A DNA stretch of 64,000 nucleotides. It comes from Sacculina carcini (lineage: Eukaryota; Arthropoda; Thecostraca; Sacculinidae). Position numbers and translations under genes: made by a program. The notes beneath the pieces were generated by a model that was given only the letters and a program-made list of their open reading frames with translations, did no database searches and had not been told where the DNA came from. Positions 22,640 to 32,700 of this stretch are shown in pieces. The number at the start of each line of letters is the position of its first letter. Positions within the stretch are counted from its first letter, which is position 1. The stretch covers positions 7,550,249-7,614,248 of the forward strand of contig OU696586.1 of assembly GCA_916048095.2 (NCBI GenBank), written 5' to 3'.

Positions 22640-23960
22640 AATACTCGGTCACATAATCGGCAAAACGAGATGGCCTGCGCGATCACGAACAGGCCTGGGT
22701 GTATATTCATTCCGCTGCGCACCATCTTCATCTTCCTCACTAGTACTGCTGCCGCTATCTTCATCCGTATCTTTAGAGTCGCTGTCCGCTGATGTACACG
22801 ACTCCCCGTCCAAAAACATGCGGCGAATATCTTTGATATGGCGAGGCATGCCGTCGACTTGAACTTTCTTACTGAAATCAATACCAGTTACCTTGCCGGC
22901 TGACCACTGAGAAGTACACTTGGCTTCAGCTTGCTTAACCCAAACATTCTCTGCAATAGATTCAGGAACTTCTTCAGCAACAGCCTCATCTGGTTTACAT
23001 GCGTTTTGTTCAGTAACCCTCTATCGATGTTTGAAAGTTTGAGCACATGGTGCTGATTGTTCTCTGACGCCGTCCCGTGGTGCCAAATTCATCTAAAATA
23101 CAGCCATTAATGGAAATTTTCAGCATTTTCTGCTGAACGCTTTACTGTTCTATGATTTCGTTCAACGATGCCATTACCAGATGGCCGATACGCCGCCCTG
23201 TAAATGCGACAAATAGAAGTGCAGTAAAACGTTGTGTTAGAAACTGTATCCGATGTCAGTCTATCGATCCGTCTCCTATGAAATTAATGAAAGGAAGTGA
23301 TGATACTTTGTTCGTTCACATGTCTCCGATAATAGCACTACGTTTCGGTCTTCCAAAGTAGCAGAGTTCCAAGATTATTTCATCTGCGGGACCTTGCTCT
23401 CTACATATCTCACCTATTATACTCGGAATGAGACTGACACTTTCACATGGAATCTCTTTCCAAATCATAAATCTGTTCGGACCACAATCTATTATCGTCA
23501 AATACAGCCTCTTTCGAAAATGCGTTACATCCTTTGAAACCCGAGTCCAGTTTTTATTCACAGACAAAATATCATCACTTCCTTTCAATGATTTCATAGG
23601 AGACGGATCGATACACTGGCATCGGATACAGTTTCTAACACAACGTTTCACTGCACTTCTCTTGACTTTCGGGTCCATCATCCTAGCTAATGATAACGTG
23701 CGGTCAACTTCAAAATGGCGACGAGCATGGGATTCACTGATAGTCATACACCACACATGAGGTGCTTATTCAGCCATACTTTCGGTATACGTGTGAGAGT
23801 ATCAGCCTTGTTTTCTTGGGATGGAACGACTTTCACCGAAACTTCGAGGGATAATTCGCTAACCAATTCATCAAATACCGACAGTCTGCGTCGTATCAAC
23901 ATCTCAGCATTACTTGAAGATTTCACACGCTTACTTGTTTCCATAGTCCACAACATTTTT
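22640..23960 (-). pseudogene. Element A integrase and C-terminal module, rearranged
   Basis: Read on the minus strand: 'CVRNCIRCQCIDPSP' (zinc-binding), 'LSVNKNWTRVSKDVTHF' and 'LYLTIIDCGPNRFMIW' (core), then after a rearranged segment 'YRPSGNGIVERNHRTVKR' (the catalytic Glu region), and finally 'CTSQWSAGKVTGI' with 'VQVDGMPRHIKDIRRMF', the chromodomain-like C-terminal module of this Gypsy group. The region 23150-23360 is inverted relative to its neighbours, removing the middle of the core. Stops are present. Confidence 0.75.
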
Positions 23961-23961
23961 C

Positions 23962-25165
23962 GTTTTCACTGAATCAGTATAAATTGTTATGTTTTAAATT
24001 CCATTTGATTGCTACATTCAATCCGCGTAGTACAGCCTCCAACTCTGCAACGTTAAATGGTTCTGATCATTTGCTTTTCGTAGCCAACTACAATCTTCCA
24101 CGACCTCTCCGTTAATTCCAACGGCGACATCAAACGCAATACTGCTGGCGTCGCACCATATTCACCCGATGTTGGTCGGTGCAACCTGCCATGGTCCTTT
24201 CACCGGATCTTCAAGCTTTACCCTCTCTAGCAAATCCATCATCATACACTTCGCTTCGCTACCAGCATAATCGGACCAATAAACACCTCCGCATATGCGC
24301 TTTAAAAAGCTCACAGACACCCGCAGTCATCCTGCAATTGGATAGTGTCCAATACGTTTTCCGCATACCGAAAATATCTCTCGCTTGGATATGTCCTCTC
24401 CGATAGAAACAGGCAGTTCATTAGCTTTAGAAAAACGCAACGATCCATTCACTTTCTCCACGTTAAGTCCGATAAGTTTATGTTCATCCAATGACTGCAG
24501 CTTTTTCGCTTCTTATCCATAAGTTTCTAGATGTTTGAACACTTGGTCGGCCGGTATAATTGATTCATCCACCACAATATCATCGATGTAACTGTCACAT
24601 GTCGCATTCACACTGTCACTCTTAGCCAATACTGTCCTCACAATACCAGTCATAATTTTCGGCGCACAATTCAATTCAAATCCCAATCTAGTCAATTAAT
24701 AATACGGATTTTGATAGTTCACAAACTGATGGCAACACAATGGTTTATCAACAAAAATCTGCAGATAGGCTGATTTCAGATCGACCAGCTTCAACGTGCT
24801 ATCCATTCATCGCCACTTTCGTAACGTCTTGTCACAAACCGACACATCATAGCCAGGATTACTCTCAACATGCTCATTCAGAGTACGGAAATTCATCACA
24901 GGTCTAACTTTCTGCTTGGTTGGCTGTACCACAGCCATGAGCGGAATAACAAAGTCTGGTTTTTTAGAGCACGGTACTAAAATTCCTTCGTCTATCCACC
25001 GATTAATTTCTGATTCAAATCCCCTCCGCACATCATCAGTTATTTTGTCGAGAAAACCTGCACAATGATTAGTTAAGACTGGCGGGTAAGATTTCCAATT
25101 CCACGAGATGGTCCATCTCATACCGTTGAAGTTAGCTGTAAAATATTGATCTACACTATTTATAT
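23962..25165 (-). pseudogene. Element A reverse transcriptase and RNase H
   Basis: The first ORF (24807-25217, of which the part above 25165 is LTR of element B) contains 'GFESEINRWIDEGILVPC' and 'VRPVMNFRTLNEHVESNPG'. After a stop the frame continues 'KLVDLKSAYLQIFVDKPL', then 'LTRLGFELNCAPKIMTGIV' and 'CDSYIDDIVVDESII' with YIDD intact. An RNase H-like 'IWCDASSIAFDVAVGINGE' follows near 24170-24110. At least four in-frame stops, so not functional. Confidence 0.75.
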
Positions 25166-25605
25166 TGTTGGCTGTTTCCAACCACACGGCTGATAAAAAG
25201 ACTACGGATATATTCAAACAGACACACTAATTAAATACTGTCACTAAAATGCAACACAACGCCGCAGGACGAGCCGCCTAGTGCCAGGCACACACACACC
25301 GACTGACTGACTGGTCTCACACGCGTACACACAGAATGCACTTGACTTATAGGTCACTGACCTCGCAATGTGACCAGTGACCTCACAAGGTGAACGAACA
25401 AACCTAACAGCAACATACCCATTACTACAACGCTAGGATACACCCAAACAAGCATACACAGTATAAACGCCAATGCTATAACCAACACACGCGCGTGCAT
25501 ACACCTTGTACAAATGCGAGCCTACAGTCAAACACACATACACACACTCACACAACAAGAGGTCAAAATACGCAGAGGCGGTCAAAGTAACACACACACG
25601 CCACA
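25166..25605 (-). repeat. 3' LTR of element B
   Basis: 440 bp, TG...CA ends, begins TGTGGCGTGTGTG in element sense and ends CAGCCAACA. Identical by eye to the 5' LTR at 29173-29612. Confidence 0.95.
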
Positions 25606-25618
25606 GGAACCCCCTCCT
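25606..25618 (-). promoter_or_regulatory. Polypurine tract of element B
   Basis: AGGAGGGGGTTCC on the minus strand, directly next to the 3' LTR. Polypurine tracts prime plus-strand DNA synthesis in LTR elements. Confidence 0.8.
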
Positions 25619-25622
25619 AAAA

Positions 25623-28600
25623 TCACGGCGAGAAGCGAACCGTAGGTTTGACGGCTCGACCTGATCGAGTATAGTAAACTTGTGTTTGTGGCGTGGACTT
25701 TGGCAATTTAGTCTTGCTGACCGCTTGTAATGACCAGTCGTTCTCGGGACCACTAGATATTGTTGTGTTCTCGATGAATGCAGGGCGAAGACGGTCGACA
25801 CCGATGATTTCATGGCCTTTACGCTGAATGGTGAAGGTTTTTGGTGTGCGCTTCACGACCTCGTATGGGCCTTCATACACTGGCTGCAGCGGACGGCGAT
25901 GGCCGTCGTGACGAACAAACACGAAGTCTGCCGTCGACAGCTCCGGTAGGCTGAATACGGCAGTATCAGCGGTGCGTGTCTGCTGGGGTCGAATCGCATC
26001 AAAATGAGCAGATAATTGTTCGGCAAATTTGTGATGAGTGAGTGAAGATTGTTTTGGTTTGCATAACAACTCGCCCGGCAGCCTCAACTTAGTACCGTAT
26101 ACAAGCTCAGCCGAGGAACAATGGAGGGGTTCCTTTATGCACGAGCGTATTCCCAGCAGAACAATTGGTAGTCTGTCTACCCAGCTTATGCTGCCACGTA
26201 AAGCGCCTTTGAGTTGGCGGTGCAGGCGCTCCACTAGTCCATTGGCGGCAGGGTTGTATGCTGTTGTCATGCGCACCTCTGTACCGAGAGAGTTGTTCAA
26301 TTTTTGCCACAAATACGATGTAAACTGGCTGCCCCTATCTGAAACAATGCTGCCAGGCACGCCAAATCGAGATATCCACGAGGAGATGAATGAACGTACG
26401 ACGGTGTCAGCTGAAATGTCGGGCAGTGGACATGCCTCCGGCCAGCGAGTGAATCTATCCACCATTGTCAGTATGTATTGATATCCACTGGAGTACGGTA
26501 AAGGGCCAACAATGTCTATATGCACGTGCTGAAAACGACGATCTGGTAGCTCGAATTGTCCAGCCTGAGAACGATTGTGCCGTGTGAATTTTGTTGTCTG
26601 ACAATGGTAGCACTGCTTTGTCCATGTGTGAACGTCACGTCTCATATCAAGCCAGACGAAGCGCTGTGACACAAGTTTTAGTGTGGCAGCTCGGCCTGGA
26701 TGAGACAGTGTGTGTAACACTCTGAAAACACCGTGACGCATGTGTTCAGGTACAAGAGGTCTCGGAGAGCCGGTAGAGGTGTCGCATAGGAGTGGTTTTT
26801 CAGCGGCAGCTTGGAACGTTTGCCATTGTAGTTTTAAGCTACATTTGTTGTCGTGTTGCAGGTTCTGAAGTTGCGTGTCCTGGTGTTGAGCTTCTGCCAT
26901 TGCTTGCAGATTAATGGTGTCAGCATGCTGTACACCGCAAACTCTTGAGAGTGCATCGGACACTACATTTTCTGTTCCACTCACGTGCTGGACATCAGAA
27001 GTGAACTGTAAAATGTAATCTAAGTGTCGCTGTTCACGTGGTGAATGTTGTGACACAGATGAACGGATGGCATGGACCAAGGGTTTGTGGTCTGTGAACA
27101 ATGTAAACTCTCGCCCCTCGAGATATTGTCGGAAATGACGCGTTGCCAAATACGCAGCAAGGAGTTCTTTACCAAAAGCGCTGTACACAGTCTGAGGTTC
27201 AGTTAGTTGCTTGGACCAGAAAGCGATAGGGCGCCATGGGCCTTCACTGCGCTGTTGTAGTGCTGCACCGACGCCTGTGTTGCTGGCATCAGTCACTAAG
27301 CTGAGCGGTGCTTCAGGATTTTGATGCTGTAGAACTGCTGTTCTACCGAGCGCCTCCTTTGATTGACGGAATGCAGCGAGTGCCTCGGTCGTCCAGATGA
27401 CCGGTACTTTGGATCGTCGCTTGTTATTTGTCAACAATTTGTGAAGAGGTGACAGCAGCGAAGCGGCATGAGGCAAAAAACGATGGTAAAAGTTGACCAT
27501 ACCTAAAAATCGGCGCAGCTGATCGTGTGTGGCTGGTTGCGGATATCTCGTAACAGCTTCAACTGCGTCGCGTTGCGGTGTGATGCCATGCTTGCTGACG
27601 GTGTGTCCCAGAAATGTGAGTACAGACTTACCGAAAATACACTTGTTCGAATTGATTTTGATGCCATTGTCCTTCAAGCGTGAAAAAACAGTATGGAGAT
27701 GCTGATGATGCTGTTCTTCGTTGTCACTAGCGATCAAAATGTCGTCAATATAAACGAAGACAAAGCTGATTCCACGGAAGATGGCGTCCATTAGTCTTTG
27801 CATCGTTTGTGCGCTGTTTCGCAAACCAAACGGCATTCGGAGCATGTCAAATAATCCAAATGGTGTAGTTATTGCCGTTTTGGACACATCATCTGGGTGA
27901 ACCGGGATCTGATAAAATGCTTTTACCAGGTCAATCTTGGAGTACACAGAGGTACCATACAGAGCACCGGAAAAGTCTTGTAAGTACGGTATCGGATATC
28001 TATCTGGGATAGTAATCCTGTTGAGTGCTCTGTAATCGCCACAAGGGCGCCAACTACCAGCATCAGATTTGGGCACCATGTGGAGAGCAGATGCGTACTC
28101 ACTTTGGCTCGGCCGAATGATACCCTGCTTGAGCATCTTCTCAAACTCGTCTTTGGCGATTTTCATTCTCGCAGCGTCTAGCTTTCTCGGACGACAAAAG
28201 ACTGGGGTGTCTTTAGTATGGATACGATGGAAAACACCGTGCTTGAGATCATCACTAGTGATTGATGGCGACAAAAGCTCAGGATATTGATGCAATATCT
28301 TCTGATACCCGTGTTGGTGATCATCAAGACATGCAGATATCAGTGAAGGAGCATGAGAACCAGATCCTGGCGTTGTGACATGCGTCGTGTTGTCGATGAT
28401 TTGGCGACAACGTGGATTTACGCTGATATCATGTCGCGAGAGAAAATCGCATCCGATGATTGAAATGTCCAAGTCAGCGATAATGAACGACCAAGTGAAT
28501 TCACGGCGTAATCCAAGCGATACCGTGAGAGTTTCACTTCCATGCGTGTTAATGACGCTTTTATTCACGGCCACTAATGGCGTTAACAGTTGAGCTGGCT

Positions 28601-28691
28601 TGAGGCAGTGCAGATAAAACTCGGTCTGCGGTACCAGCCAGAGTCTCCAAGGACGTGTCCGGCGGAAGAAACTGCAGAAATGGTGCAGCAC
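25623..28691 (-). CDS. Element B Pol: truncated protease, RT, RNase H, integrase
   Basis: 1022 open codons. Residues 1-35 are probably out-of-frame gag sequence. Protease homology starts at about 36 ('LTPLVAVNKSV') and ends near 85 ('GCDFLSRH'), lacking the catalytic DTG. RT: 'GDYRALNRITIPDRYP' near 218, 'YSKIDLVKAFYQIP' near 250, YIDD at 314-317, 'RRFLGMVNFYHRFLP' near 393. RNase H: 'LVTDASNTGVGAAL' near 465, 'LFTDHKPLV' near 531. Integrase: 'HTLSHPG' and 'CYHCQ', then Asp near 726 (HIDIVGPL), Asp near 785 (SDRGSQF) and Glu near 821 (NGLVERLHR). A GPY/F-like module 'YEGPYEVVKRTPKTF' is near the end. No stops or shifts. Confidence 0.93.
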   Translation of the reverse strand: MLHHFCSFFRRTRPWRLWLVPQTEFYLHCLKPAQLLTPLVAVNKSVINTHGSETLTVSLGLRREFTWSFIIADLDISIIGCDFLSRHDISVNPRCRQIIDNTTHVTTPGSGSHAPSLISACLDDHQHGYQKILHQYPELLSPSITSDDLKHGVFHRIHTKDTPVFCRPRKLDAARMKIAKDEFEKMLKQGIIRPSQSEYASALHMVPKSDAGSWRPCGDYRALNRITIPDRYPIPYLQDFSGALYGTSVYSKIDLVKAFYQIPVHPDDVSKTAITTPFGLFDMLRMPFGLRNSAQTMQRLMDAIFRGISFVFVYIDDILIASDNEEQHHQHLHTVFSRLKDNGIKINSNKCIFGKSVLTFLGHTVSKHGITPQRDAVEAVTRYPQPATHDQLRRFLGMVNFYHRFLPHAASLLSPLHKLLTNNKRRSKVPVIWTTEALAAFRQSKEALGRTAVLQHQNPEAPLSLVTDASNTGVGAALQQRSEGPWRPIAFWSKQLTEPQTVYSAFGKELLAAYLATRHFRQYLEGREFTLFTDHKPLVHAIRSSVSQHSPREQRHLDYILQFTSDVQHVSGTENVVSDALSRVCGVQHADTINLQAMAEAQHQDTQLQNLQHDNKCSLKLQWQTFQAAAEKPLLCDTSTGSPRPLVPEHMRHGVFRVLHTLSHPGRAATLKLVSQRFVWLDMRRDVHTWTKQCYHCQTTKFTRHNRSQAGQFELPDRRFQHVHIDIVGPLPYSSGYQYILTMVDRFTRWPEACPLPDISADTVVRSFISSWISRFGVPGSIVSDRGSQFTSYLWQKLNNSLGTEVRMTTAYNPAANGLVERLHRQLKGALRGSISWVDRLPIVLLGIRSCIKEPLHCSSAELVYGTKLRLPGELLCKPKQSSLTHHKFAEQLSAHFDAIRPQQTRTADTAVFSLPELSTADFVFVRHDGHRRPLQPVYEGPYEVVKRTPKTFTIQRKGHEIIGVDRLRPAFIENTTISSGPENDWSLQAVSKTKLPKSTPQTQVYYTRSGRAVKPTVRFSP

Positions 28692-29124
28692 GGTCAGGCA
28701 TAGCCTTCAAAAATATCTGCCGCACGAGTGGAGAGTCCGAGTCTGGGATATATGGCGCTGTGAGAACTTGCAAATGGCGAAGGAATTGGCTCGGTCGCCG
28801 ATCGCCCAATTCTTGCGACTCAAGCAGCGAGCGTAGTTTTTGCTCGTTAGTCGCTCCAAGCCGAGCTTGCAATGCATTACACAGTTGTGTGTATGCGTCT
28901 TCTGGCGGCCGGCGAATTAAGTCCATGAATTCGCGTACATGATGCGGTGGAAGAAGTGATGCTGCCGTTTGAAAACGTAGAGTCTCCTGTTGAATGTTGG
29001 CTCTCGCAAAATAGAGATCAAGCTGTATGATCCACACGCTAGGGTCGTCTTCCACAAACGTTGGCGGATGACCCATGACGGCTTGAACAACTGACGTTGC
29101 GTCTGATTTGTTCGCACCGGTCAT
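28561..29124 (-). CDS. Element B Gag, C-terminally deleted
   Basis: 187 codons starting at MTGANKSDATSVVQAVMGHP, 31 bases downstream of the primer-binding site in element sense. The body (FVEDDPSVWIIQLDLYFARA ... AYTQLCNALQARLGA ... QFLRHLQVL) is the capsid-like gag of arthropod-style Gypsy elements. The usual CCHC zinc knuckle after 'LPQASSTVNAIS' is absent: the frame stops four codons later, and the overlapping +/-1 frame is already in mid-protease. Gag and pol frames overlap by about 130 bases as a consequence of the deletion. Confidence 0.85.
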   Translation of the reverse strand: MTGANKSDATSVVQAVMGHPPTFVEDDPSVWIIQLDLYFARANIQQETLRFQTAASLLPPHHVREFMDLIRRPPEDAYTQLCNALQARLGATNEQKLRSLLESQELGDRRPSQFLRHLQVLTAPYIPDSDSPLVRQIFLKAMPDRAAPFLQFLPPDTSLETLAGTADRVLSALPQASSTVNAISGRE

Positions 29125-29155
29125 GGTGCTGAAGACAACTGGCGAAATTGCGCAA

Positions 29156-29170
29156 ACGTCGGGGTCACCA
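29156..29170 (-). promoter_or_regulatory. Primer-binding site, tRNA-Trp type
   Basis: TGGTGACCCCGACGT on the minus strand, 2 bases from the 5' LTR. It is complementary to the 3' end of animal tRNA-Trp (…ACGTCGGGGTCACCA), so minus-strand DNA synthesis is probably primed by that tRNA. Confidence 0.85.
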
Positions 29171-29172
29171 AT

Positions 29173-29612
29173 TGTTGGCTGTTTCCAACCACACGGCTGA
29201 TAAAAAGACTACGGATATATTCAAACAGACACACTAATTAAATACTGTCACTAAAATGCAACACAACGCCGCAGGACGAGCCGCCTAGTGCCAGGCACAC
29301 ACACACCGACTGACTGACTGGTCTCACACGCGTACACACAGAATGCACTTGACTTATAGGTCACTGACCTCGCAATGTGACCAGTGACCTCACAAGGTGA
29401 ACGAACAAACCTAACAGCAACATACCCATTACTACAACGCTAGGATACACCCAAACAAGCATACACAGTATAAACGCCAATGCTATAACCAACACACGCG
29501 CGTGCATACACCTTGTACAAATGCGAGCCTACAGTCAAACACACATACACACACTCACACAACAAGAGGTCAAAATACGCAGAGGCGGTCAAAGTAACAC
29601 ACACACGCCACA
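29173..29612 (-). repeat. 5' LTR of element B
   Basis: 440 bp, identical by eye to 25166-25605. Promoter, start and poly(A) signals should lie here. I did not identify a convincing TATA box. Confidence 0.95.
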
Positions 29613-30076
29613 ATATCATCCACGCGAGAAACACACGCCAGCTTTTGTTTGTCATTTTCATTTTGGCTGGCTGTTTCCATATTCAGGAATGTTACCTTAT
29701 TATGCCGAATTGTAACACCACCGAGGAAATCAATCACATCGATCCCAATGATTGCTTCCACACTCTGCAACATAACGCTCATTACTATACAATCAACCCA
29801 AAATTGACTAGGACCCATACGAAAGTACGCTCGGGTATTTCCGGCACATTTTATCTGTGTGCCGTCAACAGAAGAAACGTAAATTTCACCGTGGCAATTT
29901 TCAACAAGACGCCTAGCAACTCTAGTTCTCGTACAACCAGAATCAACGAGAGCCTTCACCTGATGACCATTCACCAAAATGTCAACGACTGGCAGCGCCC
30001 CTACTGATCTACTGGTGAAACTGGTGTAAGTGCGGTCCTCCAAACCTGTAGCAACCACGGTTCGTGTCAGTTCCAT
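29613..30076 (-). pseudogene. Element A protease (retropepsin) region
   Basis: Minus-strand frame with 'PVVDILVNGHQVKALVDSGC' followed by TRT: the catalytic motif is DSG rather than the more common DTG, which is also used by retropepsin relatives. 'AIIGIDVIDFLGGV' is the second conserved strand-turn (normally 'I-G-D'). The frame is cut at 29612 by element B. Confidence 0.75.
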
Positions 30077-30772
30077 CTTTCATTGCACAATTTCTCATCA
30101 GATGATCAGTTGAGCCACATTTAAAGCAACGCCGCCGGAATATCTTCTCTTCATTAGGTTGGCTAACACGATGTTCAGCAGTGGCAGTATAACATCTACT
30201 GCCGGTGTGGCCCAACGACACGCGAGTTCTTTCCACCATTGACGACAACGATGAATGGACATTCATCAGTGACTGAGCCTTCAAATAAACAGAAACCGCA
30301 GCTGGTAAGCCACGGACGAAAGCTCGAATAAAAAATTTGCATTCTTACAATCAAGGTCAGCTAGATGAGCATGTTGGCGTAGATCGGATAAATATACATC
30401 AACTTCCTCTCGAGCAGTCCAACGTCTCTCAACAAACAGATCGTACACCGTAAATACATCAATAGAGAATGCAGACACAAATTTCCTTTTGATTGCTGTG
30501 TAATCGTGCTTGAGTCCAGCAGGCATCTCCGAAAAAATTCAATAAGCTTTACCTTCCATAAATAGCGGCACTAGTTCATGAAGATCCGAGCTTCCGCGCA
30601 ATTGCGCTACCATTTCCACTTTATCCAACCACTGGCAAATATCACCATCACCGTTGAAGTTTCCAATTATATCACTGATTTTAATATTAGACTGTCTACT
30701 TGCTGCAGCCTGCGAAAATGCCGAAATAGCTTGTGGCAGAATTGCTTCATTGGACGCCATAACTCTGCTCAA
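30009..30772 (-). pseudogene. Element A gag with one recognisable zinc knuckle
   Basis: Three frames together: 'MASNEAILPQAISAFSQAAA' and 'GNFNGDGDICQWLDKVEMVA' (30539-30772), 'DVFTVYDLFVERRW' and 'VDVYLSDLRQHAHLADLD' (30281-30526), then a zinc knuckle 'CFKCGSTDHLMRNC' (30009-30284). The first Met codons (30772 and 30760) lie inside the 5' LTR, whose inner end is at 30732. Frameshifts and a stop separate the pieces. Confidence 0.75.
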
Positions 30773-31165
30773 ATATCCACTTGTAGCGAGAACAAAAAAT
30801 TGTGGATATATTACAATATATATTACATATACGAGTACATATACATATAAATATACTCGTATTACAAAAAATTGTAGATATATTAAATAATATCAATCAA
30901 ATCCACGATACACATACAACAAATCACTTGCAATACACCGACAACTATCCGCGTCACTCAGCACGTCCACCGTGTCTCTCCCCCTCGCCTATTCCAGCAT
31001 AATTCCTGCTTCATTTTTGAACTGCTAGGTCATCACCGCAACAGCCTATCAAAATCCAGCAAAGCGAAAACACACAAGCGCGTAAACGCACACAGACAAC
31101 CACAATAATAAACTAACATAAATCGCCAAACCAAAACATCACATAAATTTTCATTTCACATTACA
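30732..31165 (-). repeat. 5' LTR of element A
   Basis: 434 bp. Same as the 3' LTR plus a locally duplicated AT-rich stretch (about 30812-30882, with ACGAGTAC/ACTCGT). The inner boundary is set by homology to the 3' LTR end at 22187. Confidence 0.85.
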
Positions 31166-31959
31166 CACTCCATAATGTCATTCCGTTCACACTTTTCAAT
31201 AGACAACAATAATTCACAATAAATAAATATTTGATTTAATATATGACAACCAACATTACATATTAATAAATAAGACTAAATATCAAAAATAAGTAAATAA
31301 ATAACAATAAGTAACTATCAACAGACAACATATATGGTTCAATAAATAACAACAAAAAACAATAACTAAAGGCACAATTCAATAAATTTCAACAACCGAT
31401 AATAAATTTGATTAAATATAAAACAACAGCCAACAATAAATTCGACTACATGCAGAACATATAAATAAATATATAATTAGTTAACAACAAACAACAATCA
31501 ATCCTATTATAATTTATAGCATTAATCCAACAAATAACAATACATATTAATAAATATAGAATAATAAACAATAAAAATAAATAATAGAGAATAAATACTA
31601 ATGAGTATGAATAAATATCAAATAAATATGAATAAATACAATGAATAAATGTAATGAATAAATAAAAGGAATAAATACAATGAATATATAAAATGAATAA
31701 ATAAAATGAATAAATAAAATGAATATATAAAGTGAATAAATAAAATGATTAAAAAAATTAATATTTTTTTTAAATAATAAAATGAATATATACAATTAAT
31801 AAATAATAAAATGAATATATACAATTAATAAATAATATTAATAAATACAATTAAAAACTAATATGAACAAATAAAATGTATAAATAAAATGAATAAATAA
31901 AATGAGTAAATAAAATGAATAAATATAATGAATAAATAAAATGAATAAATAAAATGAAT
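31166..31959 (-). mobile_element. LINE Z 3' UTR, right part
   Basis: Continues the LINE Z tail interrupted by element A ('TCCATAATGTCATTCCG' here, 'TCCATAATGTCACTCCG' at 60988). Very A/T-rich in AATAAATAACAATAA-like units, like the tail at 61000-61538. The end is a 13-bp repeat (GAATAAATAAAAT)n. Long hydrophobic minus-strand ORFs here are repeat artefacts. Confidence 0.7.
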
Positions 31960-32432
31960 TGTGGCGTCATACTTTGTATGTTTGTGTGTCGCCGTGTGTA
32001 TGTTTGCGAGCGTGTGTTGGTGTGTCCTGTTGTGTGTGTACATTTCGCCCGTTTGTGTGCGTGTCTGGTGTGTATGTATGCCAAGTGAATAGTATGTCTG
32101 TGTGTAGTTAGTCTTCGGCCACTTGTGTGTGTTCTGGATGTATGTGTCTATTGAGCTGGTATGTCTGTGTGTATGCACTTGTACTGTTGACTGCGTGTGA
32201 GCGTGTGTGTGAGTATGACCGTGTGAATGGTCACGTGACCGTGTGAAAGGTCACGTGACCGTGTGAAAGGTCATGTGACCGAGCATATATAACCCGGCAC
32301 AATTCCGGTCACCAGGCAATTGTTCGCTGGTATTTGCTGTGATAAGAATATACTGTTGTTGTGCATCTGACTCTAAAATTCAATGTGGTCTACGCCAATT
32401 CAATAAAATTCAATGTGGTCTACGCCACCACA
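31960..32432 (+). mobile_element. Solo LTR, 473 bp
   Basis: Starts TGTGGCGTCATAC, ends GCCACCACA, and is flanked by GAAT on both sides (31956-31959 and 32433-32436). It splits a 13-bp minisatellite into two parts. It holds a TATA-like CATATATAAC at 32284-32293 and a 30-bp internal duplication (32374-32403 and 32404-32427). No internal retroelement sequence lies next to it, so it is best read as the product of LTR-LTR recombination. The TGTGGCG start is shared with element B, but the bodies differ. Confidence 0.8.
32229..32293 (+). promoter_or_regulatory. Three palindromic GGTCACGTGACC boxes plus TATA in the solo LTR
   Basis: A 20-bp unit (GTGTGAAAGGTCACGTGACC) tandemly repeated: boxes at 32229-32240, 32249-32260 and 32269-32280 (the last with CATGTG). 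The core CACGTG is a bHLH-type E-box. They sit just upstream of a TATA-like element, the usual place for LTR enhancers. Confidence 0.65.
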
Positions 32433-32700
32433 GAATAAATAAAATGAATAAATAAAATGAATAAATAAAATGAATAAATAAAATGAATAAATAAAATGAA
32501 TAAATAAAATGAATAAATAAAATGAATAAATAAAATGAATAAATAAAATGAATAAATAAAATGAATAAATAAAATGAATAAATGAAATGAATAAATAAAA
32601 TGAATAAATAAAATGAATAAATAAAATGAATAAATAAAATAAATAAATAAAATGAATAAATAAAATGAATATATAAATATGAATAAATAATAACCATCAT
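32433..32700 (+). repeat. 13-bp minisatellite (GAATAAATAAAAT)n
   Basis: About 19 nearly perfect copies, continuing the array seen at about 31870-31959. It keeps several frames open without coding meaning. Confidence 0.95.

Larger units (their letters stand above)
25166..29612 (-). mobile_element. LTR retrotransposon B (Ty3/Gypsy), young, nested in element A
   Basis: Two 440-bp LTRs (25166-25605 and 29173-29612) appear identical base for base. The flanking ATAT (25162-25165 and 29613-29616) is a 4-bp target duplication. Internal order on the minus strand: primer-binding site, gag, pol (RT, RNase H, integrase), polypurine tract. LTR identity implies recent insertion. However gag lacks a zinc knuckle and pol lacks the protease catalytic region because of an internal deletion at the gag-pol junction, so autonomous activity is doubtful. 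Confidence 0.95.
22187..31165 (-). mobile_element. LTR retrotransposon A (Ty3/Gypsy-type), degenerate, split by element B
   Basis: Bounded by direct repeats 22187-22571 and 30732-31165 (ends TG...CA). The minus-strand order is gag, protease, RT, RNase H, integrase, C-terminal module. An uninterrupted paralogue of the target exists at 60970-61000 (CCGATAACAATCCATAATGTC). Here the left flank ends CAAC and the right flank begins CACT around the element, where the paralogue has CAAT, consistent with a decayed 4-bp target duplication. Many stops and frameshifts. Element B (25166-29612) interrupts it between protease and RT. Without B it would be about 4.5 kb. Confidence 0.85.
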
